This document shows positions 23,902 to 31,156 of a stretch of 44,272 bases of DNA, one piece after another. Made by a program: the position numbers and the translations under genes. Positions within the stretch are counted from its first letter, which is position 1. The number at the start of each line of letters is the position of its first letter. The notes beneath the pieces were generated by a model, which was given only the letters and a program-made list of their open reading frames with translations, was not told the origin of the DNA and searched no databases. The stretch is from Magnetococcales bacterium WMHbin3 (GTDB taxonomy: Bacteria; Pseudomonadota; Magnetococcia; Magnetococcales; Magnetaquicoccaceae), in assembly GCA_002753185.1 (NCBI GenBank), contig PDZX01000030.1, positions 1 through 44,272 of the forward strand. The letters are read 5' to 3'.

Positions 23902-26010
23902 ATGAATGTTGCCATCGACACCAGCGCCTTTACCGAGGAAGCCTACGAACTGCTTTCCGAACTGGAAGATTCGCTGCTTGAACTGGAGGCGTCACCGACG
24001 GATCAGGAACTGATCAGCCGGGTGTTCCGGGCCATGCACACCATCAAGGGATCCGGCGCCATGTTCGGCTTCGACGCGGTGGCCGAATTCACCCACGAGG
24101 TGGAAACGGTCTTCGACATGGCACGCAATGGCACCATCCCGGTCACCAAGGCCCTCATCGACCTGACCCTCGCCGCCCGTGACCAGATCCGCTCCATGCT
24201 GGATGCCGCAGCCGGCGGGGAACCCGCCAACGAGGCGAACGCCAAACGGATCATCACCGGCCTGCGCGCCCTCAGCAACAAAGACGGCGGCGCCCAGACG
24301 GCCCCCACCGCGCCACAAGGCAAAACCCAGACCAAGGCCTCCCCGGACGAACCCAACCTCTTCCGCATCCGCTTCAAACCCCATCAGGATATCTTCTCCA
24401 CCGGGACCAATCCTTTGCTGCTGTTGAACGAAATCCGGGAACTCGGCGAGTGCCGGATCGTGGCCAATACCGAAAGCTACCCCGATTTCGACTCCATGGA
24501 TCCGGAAACCTGCTATACCGCGTGGGAGATCTTCCTCACCGCCACGGTCAACGAAAACGCCATCCGCGATGTCTTCATCTTCGTCGAGGACGAGTGCGAC
24601 CTCAATATCCGCCTGCTGGATCAGGAGTCCGGCATGGTGGATGCCCCAGGCAAAAAAATCGGCCAAATCCTGGTGGAACGCGGCGATATCAACCCGCAAG
24701 CGCTGGAACATGCCCTGCAACCCCTGGGAGACCGCCTGGTGCAGGCCGGCGCGGTGTCACCCGACCGGGTGCGCGCCGCCCTGACGGAACAACTGGTCAT
24801 CCAGGAAAAACAGGAAAAGAAAAAGGCCACCGAAACCACCACCAGCGTCCGCGTCCCCTCGGAAAAACTCGACACCCTGGTGGACCTGGTGGGCGAACTG
24901 GTGACCATGCAGGCGCGTCTCAATCAAACGGCGGGCACCCTGGGAGATCATACCCTGCAGCTCATCGCCGAGGAGGTGGAACGGCTCACCGCAGAACTCC
25001 GGGACAACACCATGAGTATCCGGATGTTGACCATCGACACCACCTTCAACAAGTTCAAACGGCTGGTGCGCGACCTCTCCACGGAACTGGGCAAGGAGAT
25101 CGAACTGGTCACCGCCGGCGGCGAAACCGAACTGGACAAAACGGTGATTGATCAACTCAACGATCCGCTGGTCCACATCATCCGCAACAGCATCGACCAC
25201 GGGGTCGAACCCCCGGACGCGCGTCGCGCCAAGGGCAAGAACCCGGTGGGCAAGATCACCCTGGCGGCCATTCACTCCGGGGCCAGCGTGCTGATCCGCG
25301 TGGAGGACGACGGCGCCGGACTGGATGCCAAAAAACTGCGCGCCAAGGGAATCGAAAAAGGCCTGATCTCCCCGGACGACGAAATGTCCGAAAAGGAGGC
25401 GTTCCAACTCATCTTCGCGGCGGGTTTTTCCACAGCCGCCAAGATCACCAACGTCTCCGGACGCGGCGTGGGCATGGATGTGGTGCGCCGTTCCATCGAA
25501 GGGCTGCGCGGCTCCATCGACGTCAACAGCACCCTGGGCAAAGGGACGACCATCACCCTCAAGCTGCCCCTGACCCTGGCGATCATCGAGGGACTGCTGG
25601 TCAAGGTGGAAGGAGAAAACTACGTCCTGCCGCTGGCAGCGGTGGAGGAGTGCGTCGAACTCTCCCGCGAGGACGTACACAAGGCCCACGGACGCCATGT
25701 CATCAACGTGCGCGGGGAGATCATTCCCTACATCCGCATCCGCGACCGCTTCGAGATCGAGGGCACCGCCCCGCAAATCGAACAGATCGTCATCTCGGAA
25801 GTGGACGAAAAACGGATCGGCTTCGTGGTGGACAACGTGATCGGCCAACATCAAACCGTCATCAAAACCCTGGGCAAGAATTTCCAGCACTCGGAGGAGT
25901 TCTCCGGCGCCACGATCCTGGGCAACGGCGATGTCGCCCTGATTCTCGATCTGAACAAAATGGTCCGCTACGTGGAGGATGAAGAGACCAAGGAAACGGA
26001 AACGCTCTGA
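23902..26010 (+). CDS. cheA: Chemotaxis histidine kinase CheA
   Basis: A 702-residue CheA. HPt domain with His46 (RAMHTIKGSG), a P2-like region (about 150-245), a dimerisation domain near 315-375, N-box LVHIIRNSIDHGVEPP (about 418-434), GRGVGMDVV near 520 and a CheW-like domain from about 560 (LPLAAVEECVEL). Between P2 and the dimerisation domain lies IGQILVERGDINPQALEHAL (about 252-271), echoed by VSPDRVRAALTEQ, resembling the MshEN/T2SSE N-terminal motif; in other proteins that fold can bind c-di-GMP. It autophosphorylates and passes phosphate to CheY. Partners here are odd: no standard receptor and no complete cheW. Confidence 0.95.
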   Translation: MNVAIDTSAFTEEAYELLSELEDSLLELEASPTDQELISRVFRAMHTIKGSGAMFGFDAVAEFTHEVETVFDMARNGTIPVTKALIDLTLAARDQIRSMLDAAAGGEPANEANAKRIITGLRALSNKDGGAQTAPTAPQGKTQTKASPDEPNLFRIRFKPHQDIFSTGTNPLLLLNEIRELGECRIVANTESYPDFDSMDPETCYTAWEIFLTATVNENAIRDVFIFVEDECDLNIRLLDQESGMVDAPGKKIGQILVERGDINPQALEHALQPLGDRLVQAGAVSPDRVRAALTEQLVIQEKQEKKKATETTTSVRVPSEKLDTLVDLVGELVTMQARLNQTAGTLGDHTLQLIAEEVERLTAELRDNTMSIRMLTIDTTFNKFKRLVRDLSTELGKEIELVTAGGETELDKTVIDQLNDPLVHIIRNSIDHGVEPPDARRAKGKNPVGKITLAAIHSGASVLIRVEDDGAGLDAKKLRAKGIEKGLISPDDEMSEKEAFQLIFAAGFSTAAKITNVSGRGVGMDVVRRSIEGLRGSIDVNSTLGKGTTITLKLPLTLAIIEGLLVKVEGENYVLPLAAVEECVELSREDVHKAHGRHVINVRGEIIPYIRIRDRFEIEGTAPQIEQIVISEVDEKRIGFVVDNVIGQHQTVIKTLGKNFQHSEEFSGATILGNGDVALILDLNKMVRYVEDEETKETETL

Positions 26011-26023
26011 CCCGTGAACCGGC

Positions 26024-28690
26024 ATGATCGGACTGCATGACATCCCTCTTCGTCCCAAGCTGACCGCCCTGCTGTTCGTCACCGGATTGTTACCCCTGCT
26101 GCTGCTCTGGTGGCTGGATCGGCAGGAGGAACAAAACCTCCTGCTTCTGCACGCCACCTCCCGCATCGAGGCCGCCCGCAACGCGGGTTCCGCCAGCATC
26201 AAACGTTATTTCGCCGAACGCCGCGCCGACATGGAGAGCCTGACGCAACTCACCTCGGAACGCTACCGACTGGAACTGGAACGCCTGGAAATCCTGCGCG
26301 ATCAAAAAAGACAACGCATCGAATCCCTGCTGGCGCAACGGTTCGACGAGTTGCAACGGATCGCCGGCAACGCCGAATTCGTCAAACGGATCAGTGCGCT
26401 GGACTGGATTTTTCGCCAGGGGGGACGCAAGAGCGACACCAGGAACTGGCGGGAAGGGGTGGAAGGGTTCACCCCATGGTTCGAACGCCAGGGACCGAAC
26501 GACGGACAGGAAGACCTCTACTACATCTCGGCCCAGGGGGACATCGTCTATTCCTTGGCTCGCCTGGGCGAACTGGGACAGAACGTCAACCAGAAGGCCT
26601 GGCAGGAGACCGGTCTCGGCAAGATCCAACGCGCCGGACTGGAAGGCCCCGCGATGTTGGATCACATCCCCCATGCCCCCGGAGAGCGCACCGCATCCTT
26701 GCTGTTCGCGGTCCCGGTCAAGAAGGATGGGAGCGCCATCGGCGTGGCGGTCGCACGCTTCTCCCGGACCTTTCTCTCCCGGCAACTGCACGCCGGGGTG
26801 GACCCGGAGCATGGGATCGACCTCTACCTGACCGCCGAGAACGGGCTGCGTACCGATTCCCTGCTGCCCCCGACCTCGCCGGGCGGGAATCCGGGCGCCT
26901 GGCAGGTGGCATTGAACGGCAAGGCCGGTTCCGGCCCGGCAACCGGTCTGCATGGCCAGCCCGTGCTGGCCGGCTGGGCGCCGGTTCGGGTCAGGGATCT
27001 GCAATGGGCCATTGTCGTGGAGCGGGACCTGACCAGACTGTTCGTTGCCCAGGGCAAGGAGCCAAGGAGTCTCTTGCAGAAATTCAGCGACAGCGGCGGC
27101 TATTATGACCTGTTTCTCATTCATCCCGATGGCAAGGTCTTCTTCACTGCGGCCAAACAGGCGGACTTCGCCACCAACCTGCTGACCGGACAGTACGCCG
27201 ACACCAACCTGGGGCAACTCTTCAAGCGGGTCGTGGAGAGTCGGCAATTCGGCATGTCGGATCTGCTCCCCTATCCCCCCAGCGACAACCAGCCCGCCTA
27301 TTTCATGGCCCAACCGCTGATCGAACACGACAAGGTGGCCATGGTGATGGCCATGCAACTGCCGCCGGACGCCATCAGCGGGATCATGCAGCAGGTGGCC
27401 AATTCCGGCGAGGTGCGCGCCTTTCTGGTGGGGCCGGATCGACGCCTGCGCACCGATGCCTTTGCCAATCCCGCCCATCCCGCGCCGGCTGCGGCCTTTG
27501 TCGGCGCCCCCAGTACACCGCTCGTCAACCCGCAGGCGGTGGAAAACGCCCTGTCCGGGCAGACCGGCTCACTGACCGGCACGGGGGGGCATGGCGCCAG
27601 GGTCGTGACCGCCTTCGCGCCGCTGCCGCTGGACAACTTCACCTGGGCCGTGGTGGCCGAGGCCGCGCCCAATGCCATGCCAACCGGTTCCCACCCCTTG
27701 CGCACCCCGCTGATCCTGTTGGCATGGGTCGGACTGCTCACCCTGGCGGGTTCGATTTTCATTCGCGCCGAACTCGTGACTCCCTTGCAGGAGGCATTCA
27801 CGCTCCTGAAACGGCTGGCATCGGGACGTTTCGCGCCTGTTCCAACGAACCAACGCAAGGACGAACTGGGCGCCCTGACCCGCCTTGCCGGGACGGTCGC
27901 CGACGAACTGGCCCAGGCCGGAGGGCGCATTCAGGCTGCCGCCGAACCCCTGGTCGGACGCATCCGCCGTCTCGCTTCCCTGGCCATGGCCATCTCCCGC
28001 GAGGCGGCGCAAGGATCGGAGTTGATCGGCGAGGCCAGGCGGGAACTGGATGACATGACCCGGCAACTGATCGAGGAGTTGAACCGCCTGGACCAGGAGC
28101 ATGCCCAAGCCGTTGCCGCGCAAGCCGCTCTCGCCGGGCGCGCGGTGGACGATGGCAAACGGGAACTGGCCGCCCTGGTGGTTTCCTGGCGTCCGGTGGT
28201 CGACGGGATCCGGGCATTGCGCCGGGTCACGGAGGAGATCCACCAGACGGCCAACCCGCACACCGAGGAGGAGACCCCGCTCGGCAAACCGAAAAGAAAA
28301 GAGTTGTTGGCACGCATCACCACCCTGACACAAACGCTCGGTGACGACCTGGAGGAGCTGGAGCGCATAAGCGCGGCCCCCCTGGAGACGGCGAATCGCG
28401 TGAATGCGGTATTGGAGCGCATGGCTCCGCCGGAGGCCGCCGTGCGCATTCCGGCGTCTGGAGAGCACGCCCTGGAGCCATTCCCACCGCCCGCCCTCGA
28501 AAAACTGGAAAAATTGCTGCAGCAGAATGTCGCCTCGGCGCGGGAGATCGTCCTGGGGGCGAAGGCAATTTTCGACATCACCACCGGAGCGTTGCGCCAA
28601 TCCACCTCCTTTTTCACCCTTGGTCCGCCAGCGGATGGCCCCACCGCCATTCCCCATGCCCCCCCGGGAGACGCCCCCCATGAGCAATGA
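26024..28690 (+). CDS. Chemoreceptor-like membrane protein lacking the signalling tip
   Basis: An 888-residue protein. Membrane helix near residues 10-30, a large periplasmic part (about 31-555) that looks like two Cache-type sensor domains, a second membrane helix near 558-582, then a HAMP-like linker (ELVTPLQEAFTLLKRLASGRFAPV) and a long helical coiled-coil. The end, LEKLLQQNVASAREIVLGAKAIFDITTGALRQSTSFFTL, resembles the last helix of methyl-accepting proteins. The hallmark hairpin tip (QTNLLALNAAIEAARAGE-like) that binds CheW and CheA is absent. It starts 13 bases after cheA. It may signal to this CheA in a different way or be a decayed receptor. Confidence 0.75.
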   Translation: MIGLHDIPLRPKLTALLFVTGLLPLLLLWWLDRQEEQNLLLLHATSRIEAARNAGSASIKRYFAERRADMESLTQLTSERYRLELERLEILRDQKRQRIESLLAQRFDELQRIAGNAEFVKRISALDWIFRQGGRKSDTRNWREGVEGFTPWFERQGPNDGQEDLYYISAQGDIVYSLARLGELGQNVNQKAWQETGLGKIQRAGLEGPAMLDHIPHAPGERTASLLFAVPVKKDGSAIGVAVARFSRTFLSRQLHAGVDPEHGIDLYLTAENGLRTDSLLPPTSPGGNPGAWQVALNGKAGSGPATGLHGQPVLAGWAPVRVRDLQWAIVVERDLTRLFVAQGKEPRSLLQKFSDSGGYYDLFLIHPDGKVFFTAAKQADFATNLLTGQYADTNLGQLFKRVVESRQFGMSDLLPYPPSDNQPAYFMAQPLIEHDKVAMVMAMQLPPDAISGIMQQVANSGEVRAFLVGPDRRLRTDAFANPAHPAPAAAFVGAPSTPLVNPQAVENALSGQTGSLTGTGGHGARVVTAFAPLPLDNFTWAVVAEAAPNAMPTGSHPLRTPLILLAWVGLLTLAGSIFIRAELVTPLQEAFTLLKRLASGRFAPVPTNQRKDELGALTRLAGTVADELAQAGGRIQAAAEPLVGRIRRLASLAMAISREAAQGSELIGEARRELDDMTRQLIEELNRLDQEHAQAVAAQAALAGRAVDDGKRELAALVVSWRPVVDGIRALRRVTEEIHQTANPHTEEETPLGKPKRKELLARITTLTQTLGDDLEELERISAAPLETANRVNAVLERMAPPEAAVRIPASGEHALEPFPPPALEKLEKLLQQNVASAREIVLGAKAIFDITTGALRQSTSFFTLGPPADGPTAIPHAPPGDAPHEQ

Positions 28691-28772
28691 TGGCCGTTGC
28701 GTCATATTGCTGGACACCGACCGGATCTTCCCGGTGGAGGAGTTGTCCGCCGTGGCGCAGGCGGCGGCCTGA
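28680..28772 (+). pseudogene. 30-codon remnant resembling the C-terminus of CheW
   Basis: ATG 28680 overlaps the stop of the receptor-like gene (28688-28690) and opens a 30-codon frame whose product contains GRCVILLDTDRIFPVEEL. This matches the final strand and helix of CheW proteins (pattern LLDxDxLFxxEEL). The rest of CheW is missing upstream. Either a cheW gene was deleted except for its tail, or this is a small expressed peptide. Too short for certainty. Confidence 0.5.
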
Positions 28773-28782
28773 GTCGGCCTCC

Positions 28783-29316
28783 ATGTTTGACCGTTACGAT
28801 CCGTTTGCCAGGGTATTGCACTGGCTGATAGCCGTGCTGGTGATCGGCATGCTCGGCCTGGGATTTTACGCCGTCACCTTGGATTATTACGATCCTTTGT
28901 ATCATCGATCCGTTGCCTGGCACCGTTCCTGCGGCCTGGTGGTCGCGGTCCTGATGGGGGTGCGCATCGTCTGGCGCCTGACCCACCCGCCCGCTCCTCT
29001 GCCGGACTCCCTGCCGGCCTGGGAGCGTTGGGCGGCGCACGCCAATCATCTGGCGCTATACGTGGTGCTGATCGTGCTGCCGGTATCCGGTTATCTCCTC
29101 TCCACGGCGGACGGACGCGGGGTATCGCTCTTCGGCTGGTTCGACTTTCCCGCCCTGCTGCCCGCCGCCAAGGGCCGCGAGGATTGGAGCGGCAAGTTGC
29201 ATCTGGCGATGGCCGTGGTGCTGTGCCTCTTGCTGACCCTGCATGTGGCGGCGGCGATCAAGCACCTGATCGCCATCACGCGCTCACATCCGCCCCGTGA
29301 AGACTTCATCCAGTGA
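28783..29316 (+). CDS. Cytochrome b561-type membrane protein
   Basis: A 177-residue protein with four membrane helices and the haem-binding histidine pattern of bacterial b561: H13 in ARVLHWLIA, H40/H46 near the second helix, ALYVVLIVLPVSGYLLS with the GYLLS signature, and histidines in KLHLAMAV and LLTLHVAAA. It shuttles electrons from quinol across or within the inner membrane. ATG 28783 gives the usual short N-terminus (FDRYDPFARVLHW). The last 33 bases overlap the convergent Rpn gene. Confidence 0.9.
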   Translation: MFDRYDPFARVLHWLIAVLVIGMLGLGFYAVTLDYYDPLYHRSVAWHRSCGLVVAVLMGVRIVWRLTHPPAPLPDSLPAWERWAAHANHLALYVVLIVLPVSGYLLSTADGRGVSLFGWFDFPALLPAAKGREDWSGKLHLAMAVVLCLLLTLHVAAAIKHLIAITRSHPPREDFIQ

Positions 29317-29547
29317 GCGTGCATCCAGTACGCGCAGGCTCCACTCCTCCAGGGTTTGCGGATCGCCCTCTTCGGTGATCCGCAATCTGGCCCAGCCCGG
29401 GATCGTGCCAAAACGGCGTTGCAACTGGCGTATCAGGATTCTGGCCTCACCTTCCAATTCGCCTGCCTGTCTGCCTTGCAATTCGCCTTCCCGGATCCAC
29501 GCATCCTTGTGCTGTTCGATAATGTTACGTGCGAAAATGGACAACAT
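29284..29547 (-). CDS. Possible intragenic RpnS antitoxin (internal start)
   Basis: Inside the Rpn gene AAGGGAG (29557-29563) lies nine bases before ATG 29547. Starting there gives an 87-residue product (MLSIFARNIIEQH onward) that is the C-terminal DUF4351-type domain alone. ATG 29553 is also possible but too close to the ribosome site. This mirrors the published gene-within-gene arrangement of RpnL and RpnS. Predicted from the ribosome site only. Confidence 0.45.
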   Translation of the reverse strand: MLSIFARNIIEQHKDAWIREGELQGRQAGELEGEARILIRQLQRRFGTIPGWARLRITEEGDPQTLEEWSLRVLDARSLDEVFTGRM

Positions 29548-30312
29548 TGGCATGGTCTCCCTTGGGTGAACCCGGACGACAATGTCCCGAGCGACACTCT
29601 CGTCCAACTTGTGAAAGGTTGTCAAAAGATAACGCATGATCGGAACCAGGAGTTCCGGCGCGGCCATCAAGGCGGAGGTGATCGTCTCCATGGCGACCAT
29701 CTGTTCCACGGGGTCGCGGGTGCCGTACTTCAACGCCAGCAGACCCGCTCGCAAGCGTACATGCCGCGCCAGTTGCTCGTCGGGAATGGGACCGAGATCG
29801 ACCAGAATGAATCGAAACTGGATCAGCCATGGCCGCAACGCATCATCCGCATCCAGCAACGCCGAGAACTCCGTGGGGATTTGCCACTCGGTCGCGCCAT
29901 GATAAATAACGATGGAAATCATCGCCGGCAGCAGGGTCCAATCCGGATGTTCCCGTTCATGCTGCTCCATGAAACGACTGTACCCCCGAAAGAGCTGCCA
30001 ACCGACCTTGCGATCCGGATGGCTTTTATGTTCCATCAAGGTATAGACAAAAATGCTCTCGCCACTCAGGGTCTTCGCGCGAAAGAGCTTGTCGGAGTAA
30101 AAGGGCAGCAGTTCCTGGCTGACGAACGACCCTGGCACCGGTTCGGGATCGTCCGGGGCAAGCAAGGTGACGATTTCCTTGGGCAAGAATTCGCGCAACA
30201 AGGCCCCGGCAGTCCCCAGATCGGACATCAACGCCTTGAACAGTCGATCATGTGGCTGTGCCAGTTCGATCATCGCTTCATCCACCAGGCATGGTTGTTC
30301 GGGAACGGCCAT
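29284..30312 (-). CDS. Rpn-family PD-(D/E)XK nuclease (RpnL-like)
   Basis: A 342-residue recombination-promoting nuclease / transposase_31-type protein: HDRLFKALMSD (21-31), catalytic D74 (FYSDKLF) and E94-x-K96 (TLMEHKS), then WQLFRGYSRFMEQH. The C-terminal 90 residues are the DUF4351-type part (RQLQRRFGTIPGW, SLDEVF). ATG 30312 is used because it precedes the conserved N-terminus; the frame itself starts at 30495. In E. coli such proteins are DNA nucleases toxic to the cell and active against phage, held in check by their own C-terminal fragment. It converges on the cytochrome gene with 33 bases of overlap. Confidence 0.85.
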   Translation of the reverse strand: MAVPEQPCLVDEAMIELAQPHDRLFKALMSDLGTAGALLREFLPKEIVTLLAPDDPEPVPGSFVSQELLPFYSDKLFRAKTLSGESIFVYTLMEHKSHPDRKVGWQLFRGYSRFMEQHEREHPDWTLLPAMISIVIYHGATEWQIPTEFSALLDADDALRPWLIQFRFILVDLGPIPDEQLARHVRLRAGLLALKYGTRDPVEQMVAMETITSALMAAPELLVPIMRYLLTTFHKLDESVARDIVVRVHPRETMPMLSIFARNIIEQHKDAWIREGELQGRQAGELEGEARILIRQLQRRFGTIPGWARLRITEEGDPQTLEEWSLRVLDARSLDEVFTGRM

Positions 30313-30427
30313 GATAATCCACAACTTACCGACAAGATAACAAATTCCGGTGAAAGACGCCAGAAAAAGATGCTGGCCGTTGACCATTACCCTCCAATCG
30401 ACACCATGCTCCGACTTCCGGTAACCC

Positions 30428-30456
30428 TTGACGGATACGCCGGCAAAGGCTGTAAT
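30428..30456 (+). promoter_or_regulatory. Promoter of the yceI-like gene
   Basis: TTGACG (30428-30433), 17 bases, TGTAAT (30451-30456); five of six matches in both boxes at ideal spacing. The leader to the ATG at 30532 is about 70 bases. The rest of the gap 30313-30531 shows no other clear element. Confidence 0.55.
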
Positions 30457-30531
30457 CCATCCTTGTGTGCCATAACGGGCAAGGCACAAAAGCATATCAA
30501 CCCATCATCAACAAACAGGGGAAACCCAAAA

Positions 30532-31113
30532 ATGAAACAAAAATACATCACCGGCACGATCCTGGCCTGCTGCCTCTGGCTGGGCAGCGGCGTAGCGGCG
30601 CATGCGGCCATGGAAAACTACAAACTCGATCCCACCCACTCCTTCGTCACCTTCACCATCCCTCACCTGGGATACAGCCTGCTGCAAGGACGCTTCAATA
30701 CCCTGTCTGGCGGCTTCGCCCTGGATCCGGGGCAGGCGGAAGGAGGCTCCATCCAGGTCACGGTGGATACCGCATCGGTGGACAGCAATCACGCGGAACG
30801 GGACAAACACCTGCGCGGCAAGGATTTTCTCGACGTGGAACAGTTCCCCAAGGCCGAATTCAAAAGCAAACGGATCACGGAAAAAGAGGGCAAGGCCACC
30901 GTGGAAGGGGAATTCACCCTGCACGGCGTGACCAAACCCATCACCTTCGAGGCCAAAATGATCGGAACCGGTCCAGACCCATGGGGCGGCTTCCGGCGCG
31001 GCTACGCCGGCTCACTGCGCATCAAACGCGCCGACTTCGGCATCACCCGCAACCTCGGCCCCGCCGCCGAAGAGATGGAACTCGGCCTCTACATCGAGGG
31101 AATCCGCCAATAA
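30532..31113 (+). CDS. YceI-family periplasmic protein
   Basis: A 193-residue YceI protein with a signal peptide cut after AHA (about residue 25), then YKLDPTHSFVTFTIPHLGYS, HLRGKDFLDVEQFPKAEFKS, GEFTLHGVTKPITFEA and RADFGI, all family hallmarks. YceI folds as a lipocalin-like barrel that binds long isoprenoids such as ubiquinone-type lipids. AGGGGA precedes the ATG. Cytochrome b561 and YceI often occur together; here they flank the Rpn gene, which may have inserted between them. Confidence 0.95.
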   Translation: MKQKYITGTILACCLWLGSGVAAHAAMENYKLDPTHSFVTFTIPHLGYSLLQGRFNTLSGGFALDPGQAEGGSIQVTVDTASVDSNHAERDKHLRGKDFLDVEQFPKAEFKSKRITEKEGKATVEGEFTLHGVTKPITFEAKMIGTGPDPWGGFRRGYAGSLRIKRADFGITRNLGPAAEEMELGLYIEGIRQ

Positions 31114-31124
31114 CGACGGACCAC

Positions 31125-31156
31125 GGCCAGGCGGTGGTCACTCCGTCCGCCTGGCC
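31125..31156. terminator. Bidirectional hairpin between convergent genes
   Basis: GGCCAGGCGG (31125-31134) and CCGCCTGGCC (31147-31156) are perfect 10-base arms with a 12-base loop. It lies 11 bases after the yceI stop and covers the end of the convergent kinase gene. No long T run follows on either side, so strength as a terminator is uncertain. Confidence 0.55.

Noticed and set aside
29284..30312. Rpn gene as an insertion sequence transposase
   Set aside because: Although the family is often named transposase_31, no terminal inverted repeats or target duplication are visible and the protein is a PD-(D/E)XK nuclease.
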